From Clostridium transplantifaecale (GTDB lineage: Bacteria; Bacillota; Clostridia; Lachnospirales; Lachnospiraceae), in the NCBI RefSeq assembly GCF_900626075.1, contig NZ_UYZY01000008.1:186001-250000 (forward strand): a stretch of DNA of 64,000 nucleotides. The letters run 5' to 3'. This document shows, piece by piece, positions 17,222 to 24,040 of this stretch (position 1 is the first letter of the stretch; every line of letters starts with the position of its first letter). A model generated the notes under the pieces. That model had not been told where the DNA came from, did no database searches, and was given only the letters and a program-made list of their open reading frames with translations. The position numbers and the translations under genes were made by a program.

Positions 17222-17311
17222 GTTCCTCTACATTTCATACAGGCATGTAACCATGGACCTGTAAACCCGGCCCAGGGTATGTTGATTACATGTTGCAACT
17301 ACTCCCTTTTA
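17212..17311 (-). ncRNA. Riboswitch-like leader, resembling the yybP-ykoY (Mn2+) class
   Basis: The RNA starts with UAAAAGGGAGUAG, continues with UCAACAUACCC in its centre and ends GAACAAGACUUUUA. P1 is UAAAAG/CUUUUA; CAUGUAA/UUACAUG and UGGGCC/GGUCCA form a second, branched helix. GGGAGUAG, UCAACAUAC and the closing (C)AAGAC-U resemble conserved parts of the yybP-ykoY Mn2+ aptamer as I recall it, with one G fewer at the start. P1 and the terminator compete, so ligand binding would turn transcription on. The class is a motif match from memory; the switch architecture is directly visible. The downstream gene is oadB. Confidence 0.5.
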
Positions 17312-17319
17312 ACGGCTTC

Positions 17320-17348
17320 ATCTTACCACATGTTTCCACAGCCGTCAA
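17320..17348 (-). promoter_or_regulatory. Sigma-A promoter of the oadB leader RNA
   Basis: TTGACG and TAAGAT on the minus strand with an exact 17-base spacer. The predicted start (about 17313) is the first base before the aptamer P1 helix, which supports the leader as a real transcript. Confidence 0.75.
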
Positions 17349-17375
17349 GAATAAAAAGAAGAATAAACTGAGAAT

Positions 17376-17406
17376 CCGGCATTCTTTACAGAGTCTTTAC
17401 TGCCGG
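17376..17406 (-). terminator. Weak terminator after the Asp23 gene
   Basis: CCGGCA/TGCCGG (6 bp, 19-base loop) is followed on the minus strand by ATTCTCAGTTTATTC. It separates the Asp23 gene from the next promoter. Confidence 0.4.
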
Positions 17407-17422
17407 TGCAAACAGGTACTGC

Positions 17423-17812
17423 CTACTTATTCTCGTCCATATTAACGCCTGCAATTTTAATGTTCACTTCCAGAACCATAAGGCCTGTCATATTCTCTAT
17501 TGCAGTCTTGACTTTATCCTGCACTTTTTCACTGACATCAGGGATGCTGTAGCCATATTTCATATTAAGGGACAGATCAACACTTACATGCTCCTCCGTC
17601 ACCGTAACTTTGACTCCCTTGCTCAGGTTCTTCATGCCGAGCTTTCCTACCAGCTCATTCGTGATATTGCCGGCCATGGAATCCACGCCCTCCACCTCTG
17701 TAGCTGCCAGTCCGGCGATGATTGCAACAACCTCGTCCGCAATCTGCACTTCACCGATTTTGTCTTTTTCGTATAATATATGTGTATTTCTATCTGCAAT
17801 CTCTTTCGACAC
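17423..17812 (-). CDS. Asp23/Gls24 family envelope stress protein
   Basis: A 129-residue Asp23-family protein (IADEVVAIIAGLAATEVEGVDSM at 23-45, GVKVTVTEEHVSVDLSLNM near 64-82, and VQDKVKTAIENMTGLMVLEVNI near 96-117). These proteins associate with the cell envelope in Gram-positive bacteria. AGGAGG stands 8 bases before a GTG start. In Bacillus and clostridia an Asp23 gene (yqhY) commonly follows spoIIIAH, as here, which confirms the local order. Confidence 0.92.
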   Translation of the reverse strand: MSKEIADRNTHILYEKDKIGEVQIADEVVAIIAGLAATEVEGVDSMAGNITNELVGKLGMKNLSKGVKVTVTEEHVSVDLSLNMKYGYSIPDVSEKVQDKVKTAIENMTGLMVLEVNIKIAGVNMDENK

Positions 17813-17938
17813 CTTTGTTACCTCCTGTATCCTCGTGATATTCCCATTATAACAAAAAGGCTGTGGTTTGCAAAGGAGTTTTCCCCTTATTGGCGCAAAT
17901 TATACAATAGGCCAGCTTTTAAGCTGAGATGCAGGGAT

Positions 17939-18013
17939 GCTTCTGTAAGATGGCGGACCGGGGAGTTGGAGGCTGTAAATGAGTCTCCGGTCCCGGCCGT
18001 CATCTTCAGAAGC
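17939..18013. repeat. Long imperfect hairpin between spoIIIAH and the Asp23 gene
   Basis: GCTTCTG(T)AAGATGGCGGACC at 17939 onward pairs with GGCCGTCATCTTCAGAAGC ending at 18013, a stem of about 25 bp with a few mismatches. No U tract follows on either strand, so it may be an RNA-stabilising or processing element at the end of the spoIIIA transcript rather than a simple terminator. Confidence 0.5.
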
Positions 18014-18032
18014 TGATCGTATCATCAAGTGT

Positions 18033-18767
18033 TTATTCCTGGAGATTCATTAGCGTAATAACGATATTCTCAGCGCCTGTTTCCGTTTTTCTCTTTACGA
18101 TGTCCTCAATCTGGGCACGCTGCGGATCCGTGATGCTGGTTGCGTTTACGACAACATCAACTTTTCCGTCTGTAATGCTGACTACCGGATCGGCAAAGCC
18201 CTTTGCCATCAGTAAGGTTTCCGCGGCGTTTTCTTTTTCTGCGATAGCAGACAGGGCCATCAGGCTCTGGGTGGCCGCTTCTTTGGAAGCTGCGTCTACG
18301 CTCTCATTGTTGATAATGCTCATCAGTGTCTCTTTACTCTTGGCACGGACCTGTTCTCTGTTCAGCTGCACATTAGCTATGTAGTCTGTTACGCTTGTTC
18401 CGCCGGTCAGAACTGCTTCGCCCGGGTTATCAATTGAAGAACTTCCGTCTGCCTGATCGGAGCCTGTCAGAGCGCTTCCGCCCTCGTCCGGATCATCGAG
18501 GCTTGCTATCTCCTGGTATTGGCCATCTTCGCCCGTTGCATTACCCGATGAGACATTTTCCGCAGTCTGGCCGGCGGCTCCGCCTGAAACAGCCTGGTTT
18601 TCTGCCAATATATCCTCATCAGAAATCTCTGTAACTCCGGCCTCGTAAACTTCTCCGCCAGCCACTTCCTTCTTGCCGGAGTAGTTTAAGTATCCTGCTG
18701 CTGCAATCATAATGGCAAGTGTGGTAATGATTATCTGGTTTCTCCTAAAGATTCTTTTCATCTTCAT
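18033..18767 (-). CDS. spoIIIAH: SpoIIIAH, stage III sporulation channel protein
   Basis: Mother-cell membrane protein whose extracellular domain pairs with forespore SpoIIQ to form the feeding channel. It is 244 residues: an N-terminal helix (about 9-26), a long acidic low-complexity linker (about 30-115, rich in Gly/Ser/Asp/Glu) and the ring-building domain at 125-244 (NREQVRAKSKETLMSIINNE...). The linker is long for the family. It begins 155 bases after spoIIIAG, a gap containing a GGCATAAAA/CATAAAAT pair that could be a weak extra sporulation promoter. Confidence 0.93.
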   Translation of the reverse strand: MKMKRIFRRNQIIITTLAIMIAAAGYLNYSGKKEVAGGEVYEAGVTEISDEDILAENQAVSGGAAGQTAENVSSGNATGEDGQYQEIASLDDPDEGGSALTGSDQADGSSSIDNPGEAVLTGGTSVTDYIANVQLNREQVRAKSKETLMSIINNESVDAASKEAATQSLMALSAIAEKENAAETLLMAKGFADPVVSITDGKVDVVVNATSITDPQRAQIEDIVKRKTETGAENIVITLMNLQE

Positions 18768-18922
18768 AATATTATGCTCCTTTATTCCACCCGCTTTAAT
18801 ACTTTTATTTTATGACAGCGCAGCGGTTTTATGCCTGTCTTAAGCATTTTGTCTGCACTTTGTGTAACTATGTTATTCCGCACTCTGATTTATCAGCCGG
18901 AGCGGAAAGCCCGGTTTATTAT

Positions 18923-19564
18923 TTATCCCACCCGTTTCAACACCTTAATCTTATGTGCCGGCAGCCCGAATAAAGCTTCCATTGCCTCGGAAATTTCCGC
19001 TTTTACCTGAGGACTTCCGCCGCCCTGGGCGCTGATGATGATACCTTCTATCTGAGGCTGCAGCTCTTTCTCTATCACCGGCTCCTGGGAACCTGTGGCT
19101 CCTGCGGTCAAAGCTGTCTCTTTAATCTCCTCGGTCTGTGATTTTCTCGTCCCTCCGGCGCTGTCCTTTTCTTCTGTCGCAGAGCGGCTTTTATCGCGAT
19201 CCACATGGAGGACCTTTTCTTTTGAGGATTTGAGAGTGAGCATTACATCTACTTCCCCCACTCCATCCACGTTTTTCAGGATATCTTTAACCCGCTGTTC
19301 CATCTCTTTTTCATATTTGCGTTCATCGTCCTCCACTGTACCCGATATTTTCCCGGCCGCGGTCTGTGTATCGGAGTCCTCCTCCCCATTCTCCGGCATC
19401 AGCTGCCCTTTTACAACCGGGGAACCGGCCTCCTCCCCCTTTTCCTTTTTCGGTCCCACCGGAAATGACAGAATCAGCAGAATCAGTCCGCACACCAGCA
19501 GAAGCATCCATTTTTCTTTTCCCTTCACCCAGTCTTTGTTAATCTTCCAGCCCGATTTCCACAT
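18923..19564 (-). CDS. spoIIIAG: SpoIIIAG, stage III sporulation channel ring protein
   Basis: SpoIIIAG forms the large ring of the mother-cell channel complex. It is 213 residues with an N-terminal helix (about 17-36), an acidic linker, and the RBM fold starting around 80 (YEKEMEQRVKDILKNVDGVGEVDVMLTLKSS) and ending AQGGGSPQVKAEISEAMEALFGLPAHKIKVLK, both family signatures. GGAGG precedes the ATG, which lies inside the end of spoIIIAF (26-base overlap). Confidence 0.96.
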   Translation of the reverse strand: MWKSGWKINKDWVKGKEKWMLLLVCGLILLILSFPVGPKKEKGEEAGSPVVKGQLMPENGEEDSDTQTAAGKISGTVEDDERKYEKEMEQRVKDILKNVDGVGEVDVMLTLKSSKEKVLHVDRDKSRSATEEKDSAGGTRKSQTEEIKETALTAGATGSQEPVIEKELQPQIEGIIISAQGGGSPQVKAEISEAMEALFGLPAHKIKVLKRVG

Positions 19565-20282
19565 TTTCTTCCTCCATCTGATAATACCCGGCTATCGTCC
19601 GCCTGAACTGCCTGATCGTTTCATTTTCCTGCGCCGCAACAATCACTTTTCTGGCCGCCTCGACATCGCTTTTCTCCTGTTCCCGGCCTCCGCTCTGACT
19701 GTCCTGTGAGGCTTCTCCATTCCCGTCCGGCCCGGAGCCGTCCAGCCTGACCGACACTTTTTCGACCTTTTCCAGGGTAATCCTGTCCTCTTTGGCCATC
19801 TTTGTCTCCGTCCGCCCACCATCCGCATTTTCCTGTGCGTCCGCCGTATCCTCTGTCTTTTTTAATCTCAGGGCAATCTTTTTCACCTTTCCAAAATCAG
19901 GATTTCTACTGTCTCCCTCTATTACCACAGAAGCGGCAACTGCCTCAATCCCTTCTTCCCCGGCCATACGGATTAACTCCTCCTCAGCCGATGCCTCATA
20001 CTGGCCGATCAGGTGGTCGAGCCTCTTCTGTTCCATCCCATCGAGTTCTCCCTTAAGTTCCCCGGCCTCATTTTCAAAGGAAACAGAGCGGAAAATAGCA
20101 TTAATTTTTTCCTCCAGCCTGAGGCTCCCGGTCAGCGGCTTCAGCACCAGAAGAATCAGGATGCAGCCCGCAAAGAGCCTGAGATACTTTTCATATTTTC
20201 CTGCCGGGAGAAGATTTGTAATGATAGTCATGAAAATCAGATAATATACAATATTCCTGACCCAGTCATATATTCCGTCCAT
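19539..20282 (-). CDS. spoIIIAF: SpoIIIAF, stage III sporulation protein
   Basis: A 247-residue membrane protein of the spoIIIA complex: two N-terminal helices (about 8-25 and 34-50, IVYYLIFMTIITNLLPAGKYEKYLRLFAG), then a soluble domain and a variable Gly/Glu-rich stretch before the conserved end. AAGGAGG lies before the ATG at 20282; the open frame continues 46 codons further upstream into spoIIIAE but without a site. It overlaps spoIIIAG. Confidence 0.95.
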   Translation of the reverse strand: MDGIYDWVRNIVYYLIFMTIITNLLPAGKYEKYLRLFAGCILILLVLKPLTGSLRLEEKINAIFRSVSFENEAGELKGELDGMEQKRLDHLIGQYEASAEEELIRMAGEEGIEAVAASVVIEGDSRNPDFGKVKKIALRLKKTEDTADAQENADGGRTETKMAKEDRITLEKVEKVSVRLDGSGPDGNGEASQDSQSGGREQEKSDVEAARKVIVAAQENETIRQFRRTIAGYYQMEEENVEIGLED

Positions 20283-20293
20283 TCTCTCCCTCC

Positions 20294-21631
20294 TTAACCA
20301 GCAAAGTAGGTGGCATTGGCAGCCGTACATACAATTGCCAGCGAGACGCAAAAAAGCAGGAGCGCCGTCGCCGCCATGGAAAGCAGAAGGCGGCAGCCGT
20401 TTCCCACCTCGCTGATGCATGCTACCATCCTCTTATCACAGACCGGCTGTAAAAGCGCTGCAGCCCCCTGATAAAACAGGCAGAGAATCACAAGCTTGAG
20501 TAACGGAATGACGGTTATCAGGATGAGAATGATAACTGCCCCTGCGCCGATGCTGTTTTTGATCAGTACCCCGGCTCCCATCACCATCTGGGATACTGCC
20601 GCCGCCCCCTGTCCCAGCCCCGGTATGACGCTGACAAAACGCTGAAGCGACGTATTTTTGAGTGAATCGGCATAAGGGGTAACCAGATTCTGCAGTAAAT
20701 GAAACCCCAGTATCACTCCTGTCATGGTTTTAAGTCCCCAGCGGATCGAACTGTCCAGCAGTTCGGTCATTCTGGAGAAGATGTCCTCTTTCACCATATG
20801 CCCAGCCAGGACAAAAAGAATATAAATCCGCAGGACCGGAAGCAGGAGCCTTAAAACCAGCCATTCCACAGCGCTGATGGAAAAGAGCATCCATCCATAA
20901 CCCGCTGCCGAAGTCAGGCTGCCTCCCGAGAAGGAAACCGCCAGGAAATAGGTGGGAACCAGAGCCCGCATAAACTCAATGATATGGGACAGGATTTCCT
21001 TTGTGATGGCAATCCCGGTCAGGAAACTGGATGCTAAGAATGTAAACATTAAAAGATAGGTTACATAAAATCCCGTCTCCGCAATCTGGCTGTTGGAAAA
21101 GATACTTGAAAAATTGGCAAATATCGCCCCGGTCAGCCCCAGGATCAGGACCTGTCCCATCCATTTTCCGTTTTTCGCTATCTCCCCAAAGAGGCTGTCC
21201 CGCAGCGTAAGCAGACACTCGTGAAAAACGCCGGAGAAGTTTCCCTTCATCAGCTCCAAAATTAATTCCTTAAATGTGAAGGAAAAAGTTCCGTTTCCGC
21301 TCTCCTCACTCATAAAATTTTCTATCTTTGCCAGATCAAAATCATCCAGAAGATTCCCGGTCTCCGCTTCGTAACCGCCGCTTGTTTCATAGCTGTCTCC
21401 GGTTCCATATCCGCCGCCTGTCTCATAGCCTCCGCCGTCTGTCTGCCCCGGCGTTTGTGCTGCCTCGGCCCGGAAGCAAAATCCCGGAAATACCATTGCG
21501 GCGGTGAGCAGAAACAGGACGGCGCTGCGCTTTCCGGTTCTTACCGCTTCCCTTAATTGGATTTTCAACTGTTTCATGATACGTTTTATTGACCGCATTC
21601 TTATCCTGTCTTTCATATGAAATACATCCAC
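20294..21631 (-). CDS. spoIIIAE: SpoIIIAE, stage III sporulation membrane protein
   Basis: The largest membrane component of the complex, 445 residues in the longest form, with a cleavable-looking N-terminal helix (about 38-56), a Gly/Tyr-rich repeat segment (GGYETGGGYGTGDSYETSGGYE, positions about 66-90) and eight or so helices in the conserved C-terminal half. The Gly-Tyr repeat is not a usual feature of the family. The start is uncertain: GTG at 21631, ATG at 21616 or ATG at 21598 are possible and none has a strong ribosome site. Confidence 0.94.
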   Translation of the reverse strand: MDVFHMKDRIRMRSIKRIMKQLKIQLREAVRTGKRSAVLFLLTAAMVFPGFCFRAEAAQTPGQTDGGGYETGGGYGTGDSYETSGGYEAETGNLLDDFDLAKIENFMSEESGNGTFSFTFKELILELMKGNFSGVFHECLLTLRDSLFGEIAKNGKWMGQVLILGLTGAIFANFSSIFSNSQIAETGFYVTYLLMFTFLASSFLTGIAITKEILSHIIEFMRALVPTYFLAVSFSGGSLTSAAGYGWMLFSISAVEWLVLRLLLPVLRIYILFVLAGHMVKEDIFSRMTELLDSSIRWGLKTMTGVILGFHLLQNLVTPYADSLKNTSLQRFVSVIPGLGQGAAAVSQMVMGAGVLIKNSIGAGAVIILILITVIPLLKLVILCLFYQGAAALLQPVCDKRMVACISEVGNGCRLLLSMAATALLLFCVSLAIVCTAANATYFAG

Positions 21632-21657
21632 CAGCCTTCCCTTTTCATTCTTCCGCC

Positions 21658-22044
21658 TCAGGCCAAAAAGCCCTGAAGTGTCTCCAGAAGCGCCAGCAGC
21701 ACCGGCATACTGACAGCGAGAATGGACAGTTTGGCAAATATCTCAATCTGCGTTCCGATGGCTCCGTATCCGGCGTCTTTACAGATACCGGAGGCAAATT
21801 CGGCAATATAAGTAATTCCCGCCATTTTTAGAAGTGTGGTCAGATATACGCTGTTAATATTGATATAGCTCTGAATCTGGTGAGCCGTGTCGATGATAAT
21901 TTTCATCTTGCCTGTCCCATAGAAAAACAGGATTAATCCGGCCGCCATAATCAGATAAGTTCCATACTCTCCGCTCTTGCTTTTAAACTGCACCGCCAGA
22001 AGCACGGCGGCAAGTCCCAGCACGGACGCCGTAATGATAGACAT
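21658..22044 (-). CDS. spoIIIAD: SpoIIIAD, stage III sporulation membrane protein
   Basis: A 128-residue, four-helix membrane protein of the spoIIIA channel complex, with the family's conserved YLTTLLKMAGITYIAEFAS stretch (about 67-85). AAGGAGG precedes the ATG. It lies between spoIIIAC and spoIIIAE with 26-base gaps. Confidence 0.96.
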   Translation of the reverse strand: MSIITASVLGLAAVLLAVQFKSKSGEYGTYLIMAAGLILFFYGTGKMKIIIDTAHQIQSYININSVYLTTLLKMAGITYIAEFASGICKDAGYGAIGTQIEIFAKLSILAVSMPVLLALLETLQGFLA

Positions 22045-22070
22045 GAACCCGCCTCCTTCCTGACCCTCTG

Positions 22071-22265
22071 TTACAATGCAAACAGCTCTTTCATCGTCTC
22101 AAAAAGCTGGTATATGTACGGTATCATCCAGAACAACACCAGCACCAGTCCCGCCAGGCTGGTGAGAAAGGCCTGTTCTTCCCTGCCGCTGTGTTTAAGT
22201 ATCTGGCAGATGACCGACACCAGAATTCCCACTGCCGCAATCCTGAAAATCAAACTTACCCCCAT
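22071..22265 (-). CDS. spoIIIAC: SpoIIIAC, stage III sporulation membrane protein
   Basis: A 64-residue two-helix membrane protein (helices about 5-22 and 32-52), the usual size of SpoIIIAC. AGGAGG lies 9 bases before the ATG. Its identity is fixed mainly by size and position between spoIIIAB and spoIIIAD. Confidence 0.95.
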   Translation of the reverse strand: MGVSLIFRIAAVGILVSVICQILKHSGREEQAFLTSLAGLVLVLFWMIPYIYQLFETMKELFAL

Positions 22266-22334
22266 ATAAAAAATCCTCCTGCATCTATTAACTCGTGCCG
22301 TTCCCGCACTCTCAGCTTTCCATCTTATACCCTA

Positions 22335-22856
22335 TCAAATTAGTATTACGACAAGAAATAAACCGGACAAGATTCCCATTCCAAAGAACAGCCGGCTCTT
22401 TTCCGGTTCTTCCTTCCGTAACTTCTCAATGGAATGCTCCAAATCCTCCAGATAGAATAGAATTGCCTTTTCCTGCATGTCGCGGTCCAGATATCCCAAG
22501 CTCTCGCCAAACCGCAGGAGCTGCTCCTGTTCCTTCTTATTTAATGCACTTTCGGCGGCAAACCTTCCGGCTTTCTCTTTCCAGACCGTCTCAAAGCTCT
22601 CGCCCGACTCCTGTTCCAGTGTTTCGGCCACCTCGATAAACATCTTTCCCGCCGGTCCGGGATTGCGTTTTCCCGTTCTGAACAAAGCCTCGGCCAGCGG
22701 GACATTAGCATACAGGATTTCCCCCTTCATGTGGGATGCCATCCGCCGCAGCGTCTCTAAAAGCCTTAACCGCTCCCTCAGCCTGTGCACCGCCTCGGCT
22801 CCGATTCCCGTGCAGGAGGCTATCACCAGTATCAGTCCCGCCGTTTTCATCCACAT
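22335..22856 (-). CDS. spoIIIAB: SpoIIIAB, stage III sporulation protein
   Basis: A 173-residue protein with one helix at each end (about 4-20 and 157-172) and a helical cytoplasmic body similar to GspF-type platform proteins (RLRLLETLRRMASHMKGEI; RFGESLGYLDRDMQEKAI). GGAGG lies 8 bases before the ATG, which is inside the end of spoIIIAA (10-base overlap). Confidence 0.95.
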   Translation of the reverse strand: MWMKTAGLILVIASCTGIGAEAVHRLRERLRLLETLRRMASHMKGEILYANVPLAEALFRTGKRNPGPAGKMFIEVAETLEQESGESFETVWKEKAGRFAAESALNKKEQEQLLRFGESLGYLDRDMQEKAILFYLEDLEHSIEKLRKEEPEKSRLFFGMGILSGLFLVVILI

Positions 22857-23818
22857 AAAAGATTCCTCCCGTTTCCATCACAGATTTCCCGGATTGTTCC
22901 CGGCCCGTTTCGGTTCCCCAGAATTACATACCGGTCAAAGACCGACTCCTCGATAAACCGGCTGAGCCCCGGTTTTTTCCTGATGTCCTCCATTGATGTT
23001 CCATGAATTGTGGCAAGAATTCGGCAGCCGCAGTTCATCACATAACGCATGGCCTCCAGGTCCTGCTCTCCTCCAATCTCGTCCACCGCCACCACATCGG
23101 GAGCCATAGACCGGATTAACATCATCATCCCCGCCGCCTTCGGACAGCAGTCCAGGATATCCGTGCGCTGTCCCACATCGTTCTGGGGAATACCCTGAAA
23201 ACAGGCCCCGATCTCCGACCGTTCGTCGACCACTCCCACCGTCTTACCGTTTTTCCCATTAGAAACCTGGCGGACAATGTCACGCAGCAGCGTTGTTTTC
23301 CCACACCGGGGAGGAGAGATGAGCAGGGTATGTAAAAAATCCCCATTTGTCCTGTCATACAGATAGGAAAGGACCCGGTCCGCACACCCCTTTACCTGAT
23401 GGGAAAATCGGATATTCAGGAACGTGACCGGCTGTATGGTTTTCACGCTGCCTTTTTCCAGGATTACCCGGCCTGCCACTCCGATTCTGTGGCCTCCGGA
23501 CACCGTGATAAATCCCTGTTTCAGCTCCTCCTCATACGCATACAGGGAATAACGGACCGCACATTGGAGCGTCTCCTCCACATCTTCCTTAGACACGCAA
23601 AAGCAGCCTTTCCCTTCCTCTTTTCCCAAGCCCCCGGAAAGCCCGCCAAGCTTTCCCTCCTCATCCACCGTATATTCTTTGTTCCTGTAAATGATAAAAA
23701 GCGGAGCGCCGATCCGCATGCGGATTTCCTCTATACCCTCCGGCTCCACATTAAGCGTTCCCAGCACTCCCCTGAGTTTTTTAGAAAAAATCTGAAACAG
23801 CCTGTCTTTGCTCTCCAT
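22847..23818 (-). CDS. spoIIIAA: SpoIIIAA, ATPase of the sporulation channel complex
   Basis: The secretion-ATPase-like motor of the spoIIIA complex, 323 residues. The Walker A is PPRCGKTTLLRD (169-180), with the Walker B-like VVAVDEIGG near 251-259. AAGGAGG precedes the ATG. It is first in an eight-gene operon (AA to AH), complete and in the standard order, read from a sigma-E-type promoter in the mother cell. Confidence 0.97.
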   Translation of the reverse strand: MESKDRLFQIFSKKLRGVLGTLNVEPEGIEEIRMRIGAPLFIIYRNKEYTVDEEGKLGGLSGGLGKEEGKGCFCVSKEDVEETLQCAVRYSLYAYEEELKQGFITVSGGHRIGVAGRVILEKGSVKTIQPVTFLNIRFSHQVKGCADRVLSYLYDRTNGDFLHTLLISPPRCGKTTLLRDIVRQVSNGKNGKTVGVVDERSEIGACFQGIPQNDVGQRTDILDCCPKAAGMMMLIRSMAPDVVAVDEIGGEQDLEAMRYVMNCGCRILATIHGTSMEDIRKKPGLSRFIEESVFDRYVILGNRNGPGTIREICDGNGRNLLCG

Positions 23819-23840
23819 CCTGTCCGCCTCCTTTTACCTC

Positions 23841-23869
23841 AATATATGTACAGGCGGGGAAAATATGAC
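23841..23869 (-). promoter_or_regulatory. Sigma-E-type promoter of the spoIIIA operon
   Basis: On the minus strand GTCATATT is followed after 13 bases by CATATATT. This matches the mother-cell sigma-E pattern (-35 near TCATATT, -10 near CATACAAT), 23 bases upstream of the spoIIIAA ATG. The spoIIIA operon is known to be sigma-E dependent in Bacillus. Confidence 0.65.
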
Positions 23870-23943
23870 AAGCCAAAAAATGCGGCACTGCAAAAAAATA
23901 CAGATGGGAAAAGGATCGTACGGGAAAATTCAGATTCAAAAAA

Positions 23944-23991
23944 GCCTTACCCAATATCATTACAAAGTAATGGTCCTATATTGGGTAAGGC
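23944..23991 (-). terminator. Terminator of the urocanate operon
   Basis: A 14-bp perfect stem (23944-23957 with 23978-23991) with an inner CATTAC/GTAATG hairpin, followed on the minus strand by TTTTTTG. It closes the operon whose last gene is the BTAD regulator and isolates spoIIIA from it. T residues on the other side make it potentially bidirectional. Confidence 0.85.
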
Positions 23992-24040
23992 GGTGTTTTT
24001 TTATTTGTTCTGCTTCTCATTTTATACCGGCTGTATTCTG

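Noticed and set aside
17092-17298. 68-codon frame upstream of oadB
   Set aside because: It overlaps the aptamer and both hairpins and has no ribosome site; the RNA structure explains the region better.
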